A stretch of DNA of 64,000 nt, taken from the NCBI RefSeq assembly GCF_026340655.1, contig NZ_JAPEOZ010000001.1, positions 3,596,001 through 3,660,000 on the forward strand, given 5' to 3'. Positions within the stretch are counted from its first letter, which is position 1; every line of letters begins with the position of its first letter. This document shows positions 24,569-33,435 of the stretch, one piece after another. A program made the translations under genes and the position numbers. The notes beneath the pieces were generated by a model, which saw nothing but the letters and a program-made list of their open reading frames with translations, ran no database searches and was not told where the DNA came from. The DNA is from Streptomyces sp. NBC_01275 (GTDB taxonomy: Bacteria > Actinomycetota > Actinomycetes > Streptomycetales > Streptomycetaceae).

Positions 24569-25104
24569 TGGCAAACCACGGGACCCACACGACTCGCACG
24601 ACCCACGAGATGACCCCGAAGTTCACCCCGGAGATCACCCCGACCCTGGAGGAGCTCCAGGGTCAGGAGCGGCGGCTGGTCTTCCGGCAGTTCACCCACG
24701 ACGACGCCTGGGCGCTCGGCTCCCTGCTGGTGGAGCTGGCCCGGGAACGGCAGGCGCCGGTCGCCGTCGACATCCACCGCGCCGGCCAGCAGCTCTTCCA
24801 CGCGGCGCTGCCCGGTTCGACCCCGGACAACGACGCGTGGATCGCCCGCAAGCGCCGGGTGGTCGAGCGCTACGGCGCGTCCTCCTACCTCGTGGGCTCC
24901 CGCTACCGGGCCAATGGCACGACGTTCGAGGACTCCTCCCGCCTGGACCCCGACGAGTACGCGGCCCACGGCGGCTCCTTCCCCATCAACGTCGAGGGCG
25001 TCGGCGTGATCGGCGCGGTGACGGTCTCGGGCCTACCGCAACTGGAGGACCACCGGTTCGTGGTGGAGGCACTGGAACTGTTCCTGGAGAAGTACCTGGG
25101 CTGA
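24568..25104 (+). CDS. Heme-degrading/HbpS-like (UPF0303) protein
   Basis: A 178-residue protein of the UPF0303/GlcG-HbpS fold. The core is VFRQFTHDDAWALGSLLVELARERQAPVAVDI, then WIARKRRVVERYG and GVIGAVTVSGLPQLEDH near the C-terminus. The function of members is variously given as heme binding/degradation or sugar-catabolism accessory. Coupling to the oxidoreductase (TGATG overlap) favours a metabolic accessory role here. The N-terminus is Thr/His-rich, and Met16 could be an alternative start. Confidence 0.8.
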   Translation: MANHGTHTTRTTHEMTPKFTPEITPTLEELQGQERRLVFRQFTHDDAWALGSLLVELARERQAPVAVDIHRAGQQLFHAALPGSTPDNDAWIARKRRVVERYGASSYLVGSRYRANGTTFEDSSRLDPDEYAAHGGSFPINVEGVGVIGAVTVSGLPQLEDHRFVVEALELFLEKYLG

Positions 25105-25150
25105 ACCTGCCCTCAGGGCCTGTCCGGGGCGCGGGGCTCGGGCATCCGCC

Positions 25151-26008
25151 TCAGGCGTTCTTGAACTCCTGTCGCTGACGTCCGAGCGCCTCGATCTCCA
25201 GCTCGACGACATCCCCCGCCCGCAGATAAGGCTTCGGCTCCGGCTGCCCCAGCGCGACGCCCGCCGGCGTCCCGGTGTTGATGACGTCCCCGGGATACAG
25301 CGTCATGAACTGACTGACGTACCGCACGACCTCCCCCACCGAGAAGATCTGCTCCGCGGTCGTCCCGTCCTGTTTCAGCTCGCCGTTGACCCAGAGCCTG
25401 AGGGACAGGTCCTGCGGGTCGGCGACCTCCTCCGCCGTCACCAGCCACGGCCCCAGCGGATTGAACGTCTCGCAGTTCTTGCCCTTGTCCCAGGTGCCGC
25501 CCCGCTCGATCTGGAACTCCCGCTCGGACACGTCGTGCGCCACCGCGTACCCGCCGACATGCGCGAGCCCCTCCTCCGCCGACCCCAGGTAGCGGGCGGT
25601 ACGTCCGATGACGACCGCCAGCTCCACCTCCCAGTCGGTCTTGGCGGACCCGCGCGGCACGAGGACGGTGTCGTACGGCCCTACGACCGTGTCCGCCGCC
25701 TTGAAGAAGATCACCGGCTCGGCGGGCGGCTCGGCCCCCGTCTCACGGGCGTGGTCGTGGTAGTTCAGCCCGATGCACACGATCTTGCCGATCCGCGCCA
25801 ACGGCGGCCCGATCCGCAGCCCGGTCGGGTCCAGGAAGGGCAGCTCGCCGGAGTCGGCGGCGGCCCGGACCCGGTCGAGCGCCACGTCGTCGGCGAGCAG
25901 CGCCCCGTCGATGTCGTCCACGACGCCCGACAGATCCCGCAGCGTCTCGTCGGCCTCGAGCAGCGCGGGGCGCTCCGCGCCCGCCGTACCGACTCGCAGC
26001 AGCTTCAT
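25151..26008 (-). CDS. Fumarylacetoacetate hydrolase family protein
   Basis: A 285-residue protein. The FAH fold signatures are clear: IVCIGLNYHDHARETG, PVIFFKAADTVVGP, DWEVELAVVIG (metal-binding Glu/Asp), GTWDKGKNCETFNPLGPWLV and GDVINTGTPAGV. Members cleave or hydrate beta-diketone or 2-oxo-acid intermediates of sugar and aromatic catabolism. ATG at 26008 sits 9 nt from a GGAG; ATG at 26017 is too close to it. A role with the neighbouring sugar oxidoreductase is possible but the genes are convergent. Confidence 0.9.
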   Translation of the reverse strand: MKLLRVGTAGAERPALLEADETLRDLSGVVDDIDGALLADDVALDRVRAAADSGELPFLDPTGLRIGPPLARIGKIVCIGLNYHDHARETGAEPPAEPVIFFKAADTVVGPYDTVLVPRGSAKTDWEVELAVVIGRTARYLGSAEEGLAHVGGYAVAHDVSEREFQIERGGTWDKGKNCETFNPLGPWLVTAEEVADPQDLSLRLWVNGELKQDGTTAEQIFSVGEVVRYVSQFMTLYPGDVINTGTPAGVALGQPEPKPYLRAGDVVELEIEALGRQRQEFKNA

Positions 26009-26158
26009 GGTCACCATCTCCCTCGATCGCGGATCGTCCGCCGACGGGTGCAGCCATCGGATGACTGGCCGATCCTCCAAGCTGAACGTCCGCTCCGCAA
26101 TACCCGGTTCACGTACTGGACCGTCAGCGGCGCCTACACCGACGCCGACGCCGGACCG

Positions 26159-26872
26159 TCAGCGGTAGAGCGCCGCCCGCTCGACCGCGCTCCACGTCGT
26201 GCTCGTGATCACGTACAGCGCGGCGGCCAGCGGCACGACGGCGACGGTGACCAGGGTGAAGAAGGACAGGAACGGCATGACCTTGGCGACCGTGCCGAGC
26301 CCGGGCACCTCGGCGCCGACGGCCGCCTGAGGCGCAGGCACCCGCCTGGCCCGTACGAAGTTGACGGACGCGACGACCGCGACGACCGCGAACAGCCCGA
26401 GGTAGACCAGCCCCGCCGCGCCGAACGCCCCGTCGCCGGCGAGCGCGTCGGTCCAGCGGTCGCCGAGGGGCGCGGAGAGCAGCTGGTGACCGAGCAGTTC
26501 GTTGGCCCCGCCGCCGATGGAGGAGCTGGAGAAGAGGTGGTAGAGCAGGAAGAAGGCGGGCAGCTGGCAGAGGCTGGGCAGCAGCCCGGACATCGGCGAC
26601 ACCTTCTCCTCGGCATGCAGGTCCAGCACCGCCTGCTGGAGCTTCTGGGGGTTCTTCGCATGCTTCTTCCGCAGCTCGGCGATCCTCGGCTGCAACGCCG
26701 TACGCGCCTTCTGTCCCCGGGCGGCCGCCCGCGACAGGGGGTGCACGAGGAGTCGTACGAGAGCGGTGAACAGGACGATCGCGGCGGCCGCGGCGGACGC
26801 GCCGAACAGGGGGTGGAGGAGGTCGGCGAGGTGCTCGACCAGGGCGGCGAAGCCGGACATGGACACGGACAT
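26159..26872 (-). CDS. yidC: YidC/Oxa1-family membrane protein insertase (short paralogue)
   Basis: A 237-residue integral membrane protein. Five hydrophobic segments surround the cytoplasmic hairpin loop QPRIAELRKKHAKNPQKLQQAV. Arg in the first core helix (ALVRLLVHPLSR) matches the hydrophilic-groove Arg of YidC. It lacks the long N-terminal region and basic tail of the main YidC, so it is probably a second paralogue that inserts a subset of membrane proteins. It is followed by a small membrane protein often seen beside it. Confidence 0.87.
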   Translation of the reverse strand: MSVSMSGFAALVEHLADLLHPLFGASAAAAAIVLFTALVRLLVHPLSRAAARGQKARTALQPRIAELRKKHAKNPQKLQQAVLDLHAEEKVSPMSGLLPSLCQLPAFFLLYHLFSSSSIGGGANELLGHQLLSAPLGDRWTDALAGDGAFGAAGLVYLGLFAVVAVVASVNFVRARRVPAPQAAVGAEVPGLGTVAKVMPFLSFFTLVTVAVVPLAAALYVITSTTWSAVERAALYR

Positions 26873-26968
26873 GGGTGAGGAGCCCTCCGGGGGTCTCGTC
26901 GTGCCGGAATTCCAGGGGTGGACGGCGGCATGACGACCCGCGCGGGGTCACAGGCGAGTGGGAGTGCC

Positions 26969-27274
26969 CTACGCGACGGTCGTCGGGAGGGCGTGGCCGG
27001 GGGCCCTGGGTCGGGGCCGGCCGGAGGCGTCGGGGTCGCGTTGCGGCAGGAAGGCCGTACGGCGGGCCCGGTCCCTGATGGCCGTACGCACCCGGGTGGG
27101 CGGCACGGCGGGCGCGCTGCGCGCGGCGACGAGGGTGCAGACGGCGAGCGCGGACCCGGCGGCGGCGGTCGCGGCGAGCGCGACGGTGGCCGAGAGGCTG
27201 CCGGCGTCGAGCAGCAGCACGCCGAGGACGAAGGAGAGGGAGAGGAGGGAGTAGGCGGTGCGGCTGCGGATCAT
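26969..27274 (-). CDS. Small membrane protein (DUF6412-like)
   Basis: A 101-residue protein with two hydrophobic helices (about residues 7-24 and 27-50) and a basic, Pro/Arg-rich cytoplasmic tail (TRVRTAIRDRARRTAFLPQRD). I recognise the DUF6412 pattern, which usually lies upstream of the YidC paralogue as here, 96 bp away and in the same direction. It is a possible partner of that insertase. Function unknown. Confidence 0.65.
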   Translation of the reverse strand: MIRSRTAYSLLSLSFVLGVLLLDAGSLSATVALAATAAAGSALAVCTLVAARSAPAVPPTRVRTAIRDRARRTAFLPQRDPDASGRPRPRAPGHALPTTVA

Positions 27275-27344
27275 GTTCTCTCCCCCTGTCCCGTCATCCC
27301 CGGTGTCGCGTCATCCCCGAGGCCCCGTCATCCCTGAGGTCCGG

Positions 27345-28142
27345 TCATCCCCTAGGTCGCGTGGAGGTCAACTTCCCCCACACCACCAGACGATACCGGG
27401 AGGTGTACTCCGGTGTGCAGGTGGTGAGGGTGAGATAGCGGCCGGGAGCGTCGTAGCCGTAGGAGGGATGGCTGAGCGAGCGCGGTACGGGCCGGATCAC
27501 GCCCGAGTCGCGGGGTGAGGTCTGCGGCAGGACCCTGTCCACGACGTAGGTGTAGGTCGCCTCCGCGGTCTCCACCTCGACGGTGTCCTTCGGCCGCAGC
27601 CGGTTGAGGTACCGGAAGGGCTCGCCGTGGGTGTTGCGATGCCCGGCGAGCGCGAAGTTGCCTGCCTCTCCCGGCTGTTGGGTGCCGGTGTAGTGGCCGA
27701 CGTACCCCTTGTTGAGGACGTTCCGCTTGCTGGTGCCCTCGGCGACGGGGACGCGGAGGCGGAGACGGGGGACGGCGAGGACGGCGTAGGCACGGGAGGG
27801 GCGGGGGGTGGTCGACTGCTGTGCGGAGTCGGAGGGTCGGGTGGCGGCCGAGCCGGAATCGGAGCGGTCGGCGGGACCGGCACCGGAATCGGCGTCAGAA
27901 CTGGACTCGGCATCGGCATCGGAGGGGTCGTCGCCGGTCGTCGTGGTGCCCCACTGCCGTTCCAGCGCCTCGACCTGCCGCTCGGCGCCCTGCCTGGCCT
28001 CCCGGTTGGTCCACCACAGCTGATGGACGACGAGGAGCAGGACCAACACTCCGGCGGTGACCAGGACTTCGGCCCCGCTCCACAGGACCCGTCGGCGGCG
28101 GGCACGCCGACGCAGGGCGCCGTGCTCCACGACTCTGCGCAC
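27345..28142 (-). CDS. Class E sortase
   Basis: A 265-residue transpeptidase. It has a basic N-terminus, one membrane helix (about residues 20-40), and an acidic Ser/Asp/Ala linker. The sortase domain has His in FALAGHRNTHGEPF, catalytic Cys in LTLTTCTPEYTSRYR and the following Arg. Class E enzymes attach LAxTG proteins such as chaplins. Two LAxTG proteins lie in this window (21199 and 50174). GTG at 28142 is preferred because AGGAGG (28150-28155) is 7 nt upstream. The ATG at 28148 is only 1 nt from it, and the longer frame reads an (Glu-Glu-Ala)n repeat. Confidence 0.87.
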   Translation of the reverse strand: MRRVVEHGALRRRARRRRVLWSGAEVLVTAGVLVLLLVVHQLWWTNREARQGAERQVEALERQWGTTTTGDDPSDADAESSSDADSGAGPADRSDSGSAATRPSDSAQQSTTPRPSRAYAVLAVPRLRLRVPVAEGTSKRNVLNKGYVGHYTGTQQPGEAGNFALAGHRNTHGEPFRYLNRLRPKDTVEVETAEATYTYVVDRVLPQTSPRDSGVIRPVPRSLSHPSYGYDAPGRYLTLTTCTPEYTSRYRLVVWGKLTSTRPRG

Positions 28143-28149
28143 AGGCATG

Positions 28150-28217
28150 CCTCCTTCGGCTTCTTCGGCTTCTTCGGCTTCTTCGGCTTCTTCGGCTTCT
28201 TCGGCTTCTTCGGCGGA
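28150..28217 (-). repeat. 9-bp tandem repeat before the class E sortase start
   Basis: About seven copies of CGGCTTCTT (minus strand GCCGAAGAA) abut the ribosome-binding site. If translated from an upstream start they give Glu-Glu-Ala units. Otherwise they form a purine-rich leader. Variation in copy number could change leader structure. The rest of 28218-28441 holds the divergent leaders only. Confidence 0.85.
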
Positions 28218-28441
28218 GCCGCTCGCACCATAGAGGGAAGGGGGCAAGGTCTCCAGACCCGTACATTCACGACCTGCGCGTTCGTCCCCTCGAACCTTTC
28301 CTCCCCCTTTCTCCACAGGTTTGAGAAAGGGCTGTCAGAACTCTCGACAACACCGCGAACCACACCCGATGCTTCCTGACGCACGGACCAGCCCGATGAC
28401 GCCGGCGGGGACGACCGGCAGTCGATCGAAGCGGAGAAGCC

Positions 28442-29917
28442 ATGATCCGACGCAGAACACTGCTGGCGGCCACGGGCGGAGCGTTCCTCGGAAGCGCCCT
28501 CGCGACGGGCACCGCCCACGCCGACGCGACGATTTCCGTCAACCCGTCGACGACGTACGGCACTTGGGAGGGCTGGGGCACCTCCCTCGCCTGGTGGGCG
28601 AACGTCTTCGGCGCCCGGAACGACTTCGCCGACATCTTCTTCACGACGAACTCGGTGTCGTACGGCGGCAAGACGCTGCCCGGCCTCGGACTGAACATCG
28701 CCCGTTACAACCTGGGCGCGTGCAGTTGGAACACCGTGAGCGGCTCCAGCATGGCGGCCTCCGCCAACATCCCCGGCTTCAAGCAGATCGAGGGCTACTG
28801 GCAGGACTGGAACAACGAGGACCCGACGTCGTCGGCGTGGGACTGGACGGCCGACGCCAACCAGCGGGCGATGCTCCAGAAGGCGGTGTCCCGGGGCGCG
28901 ACGACCGAGCTGTTCGCCAACTCCCCCATGTGGTGGATGTGCCTGAACCACAACCCCTCCGGCGCCTCCGACGGCGGCAACAACCTCCAGTCCTGGAACT
29001 ACCGCCAGCACGCCTCCCACCTGGCCGCCGTCGCCCTGTACGCCAAGTCGAACTGGGGCGTGAACTTCGCGACGGTCGACCCCTTCAACGAGCCCTCCTC
29101 GTCCTGGTGGACGGCGACGGGCACACAGGAGGGCTGCCACATGGACGCGACGGTCCAGTCGGCCGTACTCCCTTACATGCGCAGCGAGTTGGACAAGCGC
29201 GGGCTGACGGCGACGAAGATCTCCGCTTCGGACGAGACGAACTACGACCTGGCCCGTACGACGTGGAACTCGTTCTCGTCGACGACGAAGGGGTACGTGA
29301 ACCGGGTCAACGTCCACGGCTACCAGGGCTCGGGCGGCCGCCGGGACCTGCTCTACACGGACGTGGTGACGACGGCCGGCAAGGCCCTGTGGAACTCCGA
29401 GACCGGCGACAACGACGGCACGGGCCTGTCGATGGCCAGCAACCTGCTCTACGACTTCCGCTGGCTGCACCCGACGGCCTGGGTCTACTGGCAGGTCATG
29501 GACCCGTCGACGAACTGGGCGATGATCGCGTACGACGCGAGCACGCTCGCCGCGGGCGCGGTGACGACGAAGTACTACGTGATGGCCCAGTTCAGCCGCC
29601 ACATCCGCCCCGGCATGACGATCCTCGACACGGGCGTGAGCTACGCGGTGGCGGCGATCGACAAGACGGCGAAGAGGCTGGTGATCGTGGCCGCGAACAC
29701 GTCGACCTCGGCCCAGACCCTGACCTTCGACCTCTCCCGCTTCACCACCGTGACCGGCGGCTCGTCCGGCTCGGTCCCCCGCTGGAACACCGTGACAAGC
29801 GGTTCCGGGGACCTCTACACGGCCCACTCGGACACGTCCCTGAGCGGAAAGACGATCAGCGTGCCGTTCGCGGCGGGCGCGGTGCAGACGCTTCAGGTGG
29901 ACGGGGTGACGATCTAG
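28442..29917 (+). CDS. GH30 endo-beta-1,6-galactanase-like glycosidase
   Basis: A 491-residue secreted enzyme with Tat-type signal (MIRRRTLLAATGGAFLG) cleaved near residue 27. The (beta/alpha)8 barrel carries the acid/base Glu217 in PFNEPSS and the nucleophile Glu320 in LWNSETGDND. A C-terminal beta domain begins near residue 395. I recognise it as close to the S. avermitilis endo-beta-1,6-galactanase (GH30 subfamily 5), which acts on arabinogalactan side chains. It is single-gene. Confidence 0.87.
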   Translation: MIRRRTLLAATGGAFLGSALATGTAHADATISVNPSTTYGTWEGWGTSLAWWANVFGARNDFADIFFTTNSVSYGGKTLPGLGLNIARYNLGACSWNTVSGSSMAASANIPGFKQIEGYWQDWNNEDPTSSAWDWTADANQRAMLQKAVSRGATTELFANSPMWWMCLNHNPSGASDGGNNLQSWNYRQHASHLAAVALYAKSNWGVNFATVDPFNEPSSSWWTATGTQEGCHMDATVQSAVLPYMRSELDKRGLTATKISASDETNYDLARTTWNSFSSTTKGYVNRVNVHGYQGSGGRRDLLYTDVVTTAGKALWNSETGDNDGTGLSMASNLLYDFRWLHPTAWVYWQVMDPSTNWAMIAYDASTLAAGAVTTKYYVMAQFSRHIRPGMTILDTGVSYAVAAIDKTAKRLVIVAANTSTSAQTLTFDLSRFTTVTGGSSGSVPRWNTVTSGSGDLYTAHSDTSLSGKTISVPFAAGAVQTLQVDGVTI

Positions 29918-30003
29918 GACCCGTGGGACGGAGTGAGGGGGAACTGGGCCCCTGGCCTGCAGCTCCCTCACTTTTGTCGGCGGGCGGCGCTACCGTGTCA
30001 CCC

Positions 30004-31038
30004 ATGCGCCCCGACACGCCTGCCGAGAACGTCGACCACACCGCCGAAGCGGCACGCCTGGAGCGGACCGCCGGCCGGTATCCCGAGGACGCGGAGGCCC
30101 TGCTGCTGCAGGCCGCGGCCCACCTGGAACTGGCCGGCGACCGCCCCGCCGCAACGACCCTGTACGACCGTCTCCTGTCCTCCTCGTCCACCTCCGCCTC
30201 GGACGGTCCGGAGAGCCTGGAGAGTCCTCACCTGGTCCGAGCGCTGAAGGCCTCGAACCTGTGGGAGTACGGCCACGAGGCCGAGGCCAGAGCGATCATC
30301 GAGGGAATCCGGGCGGCCGCCCCGCGGGACCCGGCGCCCTGGGTGATCGTCGCGGAGTCCCTGGAGTCCCACGACGAGCTGGAGGCGGCGCAGGAGACGT
30401 TCACGGAAGGCGTGACGCTGCTCCTGACGGACGCGGCGGAGCCGCCCCACTCCGCACACCCCCTCCTCTTCGGCCGCCACCGCGTACGGCGGATGCTCGG
30501 CGCGGCCCACGACGACTGGGACGTCCTGGCCGACACCCTCCACTCCTCCCCCGTCTCCCTGGACGAGCTGCACGACCCCAAGCGCGTCTGGTCCCTCGGC
30601 TCGGACAACCCGGCGGAGCTGGCAGCCGAGATCTCCCGCCTCCGAGCGGAGCTCGGCGCGTACCGGGAGGAACTGTCCCGCCCGTTCCCGGTGGCGGTCC
30701 TGCACTGGCCGGCGGGCGAACTGGCCGAACTGGTCGCCGCGTATCCCTTCCTGGCGGTGGAGTACCCCTCCCACGAGGAGCACCTCGCGACGATAGAGGC
30801 GTCACTGAGGGAACTGGCCGCCTCGGGGACTCCGAACCTGGGGATCGTGACAGGGACGGTGCCTTCTTACGAGGCGTTCGCCGCCTCCGAGCTGGCTTCC
30901 CCGGGAGAGTCCGAGCTGCTGCCGCAGTACGCGACGACCTTGGCGGCGCGGGGGCGGGCGGTGGCCTGGCCGCCGGAGCGGGGGGCGGAGTGTTGGTGTG
31001 GGTCGGGGCGGGGTTATGGGGGGTGTCACGGAGCGTAG
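30004..31038 (+). CDS. TPR-like protein with C-terminal SEC-C motif
   Basis: A 344-residue protein. The helical N-terminal half (about residues 15-170) reads as tetratricopeptide-like pairs (RYPEDAEALLLQAAAHLELAGDR). The C-terminus ends in ECWCGSGRGYGGCHG, a SEC-C zinc motif (CxCxSGxxxxxCH) like that of SecA. Role unknown; SEC-C often mediates zinc-dependent protein or ribosome contacts. The ATG lies 86 bp after the galactanase gene. Confidence 0.82.
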   Translation: MRPDTPAENVDHTAEAARLERTAGRYPEDAEALLLQAAAHLELAGDRPAATTLYDRLLSSSSTSASDGPESLESPHLVRALKASNLWEYGHEAEARAIIEGIRAAAPRDPAPWVIVAESLESHDELEAAQETFTEGVTLLLTDAAEPPHSAHPLLFGRHRVRRMLGAAHDDWDVLADTLHSSPVSLDELHDPKRVWSLGSDNPAELAAEISRLRAELGAYREELSRPFPVAVLHWPAGELAELVAAYPFLAVEYPSHEEHLATIEASLRELAASGTPNLGIVTGTVPSYEAFAASELASPGESELLPQYATTLAARGRAVAWPPERGAECWCGSGRGYGGCHGA

Positions 31039-31269
31039 AGGAGGGGAGCTGGAACAACGGCCGTCACCGACTTCGACTGGTGGTCGGCCCGTTCGCCCTG
31101 TTCGCCGCTTGCCCCGCACGCCGGGCACGACCGATCATGAACGCCCATCGCGGCCTGCCGCGGGCGCGAGAATGGGGGCGCAGGTCGGTCCGTGGCCTGC
31201 GTGTGCGCAACGGCCTTCCTGTCTCGTGCGAGGCGTCAAGGCCGGAACGAACAGGGGGGATTGAGCAGT
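31039..31269. other. Left boundary of the accessory block, non-coding
   Basis: 231 bp without a convincing gene. It holds the leader of the accessory operon. I see no tRNA, integrase gene or long direct repeat marking an attachment site, so the block has no visible integration machinery of its own. Confidence 0.5.
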
Positions 31270-32115
31270 ATGGAGAACGACGACGCCGCGCCCTGCCGCC
31301 ATGCGGGAGTCCCGCCGGCCACGGTGGTGGACTCCGTCGCCCGTCTCATCGAGAACCTGGGCGCCCATCCCGAGCTACTTCACGGCCATGGGCTGACGCA
31401 GCAGGAGTTCTCCGCCGCCCTGCCCGCCGCCATCGAGCGGATCCGGGGCCGTAAGAGCGCCGACAACGCTCCCCGTCGCGATTTCCTGGTGTCACTGCTG
31501 CACGGACTCGTGGACCGGGGGATCGCCACGGCGCTCGAGGTGCCGAAGAAGGGCGCCGACACCGTCTACCGACTGGCCGTCAAGGGCCTCGGGGACGTGG
31601 CCGTCATCCAGAAGGGCGCCCCGGACGGCGTGCACAGCAGCGTGAACTGGCAGGTGCCCGACTGGGCGGAGGAGACCTACCTGTGGTGGGTCAGCGACGG
31701 CATGACCCGCCACCCCGGCAGCGACGTGGCCAAGGGCGTCGGCCGCCTGCGCAAGGTGTTCTTCTCGGATCCCCGGCGGATGCTGGACGGGGTGATCTTC
31801 CAGAGCGGCCTGTGCGGCGCCAGAAGCCGGCCGTGCCCGAAGTCGGAGTACGCCGTCGACCTCGGCGGCCAGAGCGTGCCGCCGCCGTGCATCTACGTGA
31901 TGCCGGACCACCAGCCGGACGGGCGGTCCTGGAACTGGAACGGCGCGACACCGCGCCGCTTCCCCGAACTGCTGCTCGGCGCCTTCGGCATTCCCCCTGA
32001 GAAGGCCCCCTTTTTCACCGGCCATGTGGGTTTCCAATCGGGCGAGCGCGACACCAAGCGCACCGTGATCACCTCACGGTTCGGCCCCGCCCGAGTCACG
32101 ACGTACAGGAGCTGA
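31270..32115 (+). CDS. Uncharacterised protein, first gene of the defence-like operon
   Basis: A 281-residue protein that I do not recognise. The N-terminal third is helical (VDSVARLIENLGAHPELLHGHGLTQQEFSAAL). The middle region VYRLAVKGLGDVAVIQKGAPDG followed by a Trp-rich segment could be a degenerate PD-(D/E)xK-like nuclease core, but no full motif is visible. There are several Cys (CGARSRPCPKSEY). ATG at 31270 is 9 nt from GGGGGA. A TTG at 31261 is possible. The stop is 3 bp before the ParB-like gene. Confidence 0.7.
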   Translation: MENDDAAPCRHAGVPPATVVDSVARLIENLGAHPELLHGHGLTQQEFSAALPAAIERIRGRKSADNAPRRDFLVSLLHGLVDRGIATALEVPKKGADTVYRLAVKGLGDVAVIQKGAPDGVHSSVNWQVPDWAEETYLWWVSDGMTRHPGSDVAKGVGRLRKVFFSDPRRMLDGVIFQSGLCGARSRPCPKSEYAVDLGGQSVPPPCIYVMPDHQPDGRSWNWNGATPRRFPELLLGAFGIPPEKAPFFTGHVGFQSGERDTKRTVITSRFGPARVTTYRS

Positions 32116-32118
32116 GCT

Positions 32119-33435
32119 GTGAACACCCCGATGGGCGATCCCGACCGCCGCGCCTACCTGACGGCGCGCACGTCGATAGGCGACGTCCCGCTGTCGGCTT
32201 GGCCTCGGACGGACAAGAGCCTGCGCCTCGTCGAGCTCGAGACCGAATGGGTCCGCCTCTCCACGCAGAACCACCGCACGAAGGCCGAGCAGCAGCGAGA
32301 GGCCCAACGGCAGGGACAGGACGACCTCTTCACCGCCGACCCGCTCGGCCCCACCGCGCAGGAGTGGCAGCTCACCATCCTGGCCGGGCAGTCGAAGTTC
32401 GGCCAGCTGAAGGAGGACCTGCTGGCGCGTGGTCAGCAGGAGCCGGCCATCGTCACGGCCGACGGTGTGCTGATCAACGGCAACCGCAGGACCGCCGCCC
32501 TGCGCACGCTGAAGCGCGAGGGCCATCTGCAGTTCAGCTACGTGCGCTGCCTCGTGCTGCCCTCAGACGCGACCGCCGAGGAGATCCTGACGCTGGAGGC
32601 CGAGCTCCAGGTCGCCCGGGACTTCCGCGAGGACTACTCCTGGATCAACGAGGCGATGATGATCGAGGAGCTCTACGAGCTGTCCGGCCGCGACTGGGAT
32701 CAGACCGCCAAGCGCATGCACCGCGCCAAGAAGGACGTGCAGGGACAGTACGAGAAACTGCTGCTGGTCCAGCAGCTGGTGAACCAGTCGCAGGGAACGC
32801 GCCTGCCCATCGACTTCACCGAGAACGAGACCGCCTTCGACGAGCTGGCGAAGTACATCCGCAACAAGCCGCGCGCCGAGGCCGAGGGCGTGAAGACCGC
32901 CTACTTCCTGGGCGTGCTCTCCGGCGTCAACTACCGCCAGCTGAGGCATCTGCGGTGCGAGGACGCGCAGGCGCTGGTCGACAGGGAGCTGGAGGGCGAG
33001 TCCGGGCTCGCGGCGATCGTCGACACGGCGAGGACCGCGCGGGCCGAGGTCGACGAGGACGACCTGTTGAGCGACCTCATGGGCGAGGACGCGCCTCGGG
33101 GGTCGGTCGTCGAGGACGTCCTGCGCCTTGTCGTCACCCGGCGCCCCGAGGCCGTCGTAGAGCTGCCCGACGGCGGCTCTGTTCCCATGCAGAGCGTCCT
33201 GAACAGCCTGTCCGGCGTGGTCTCCAGCGCTGCGCGCGAGGCTGACGAGCGCAACCGCGAGCAGGACGCGGTGGAGGCGCCGTTCCAGAGGGCGGACAAG
33301 GCCTTCAAGGAGCTCGACCGCATCCCGGCCCTGTTGCGCAGGGCGCGCGCCCACTCCGCCTGGGACGAGGAGGCCTTCCAGGGCGAGATCGACCGCATCG
33401 ACAAGCTCGTCGCGAAGATCCGGGAGACTTCGTGA
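32119..33435 (+). CDS. ParB/sulfiredoxin-fold domain protein
   Basis: A 438-residue protein. The ParB-like nucleotide-binding signature (EPAIVTADGVLINGNRRTAALR, with the GNRR box at about residue 117) is clear. A helix-turn-helix-like region follows (ELSGRDWDQTAKRMHRAKKDV). The C-terminal half is helical and acidic, ending in a coiled-coil-like segment (FQRADKAFKELDRIPALLRRAR). ParB-fold proteins bind CTP/ATP and DNA. It starts at GTG with AGGAG upstream and overlaps the helicase start (GTGA). Such genes recur in modification and defence operons, but its role here is unknown. Confidence 0.8.
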   Translation: MNTPMGDPDRRAYLTARTSIGDVPLSAWPRTDKSLRLVELETEWVRLSTQNHRTKAEQQREAQRQGQDDLFTADPLGPTAQEWQLTILAGQSKFGQLKEDLLARGQQEPAIVTADGVLINGNRRTAALRTLKREGHLQFSYVRCLVLPSDATAEEILTLEAELQVARDFREDYSWINEAMMIEELYELSGRDWDQTAKRMHRAKKDVQGQYEKLLLVQQLVNQSQGTRLPIDFTENETAFDELAKYIRNKPRAEAEGVKTAYFLGVLSGVNYRQLRHLRCEDAQALVDRELEGESGLAAIVDTARTARAEVDEDDLLSDLMGEDAPRGSVVEDVLRLVVTRRPEAVVELPDGGSVPMQSVLNSLSGVVSSAAREADERNREQDAVEAPFQRADKAFKELDRIPALLRRARAHSAWDEEAFQGEIDRIDKLVAKIRETS

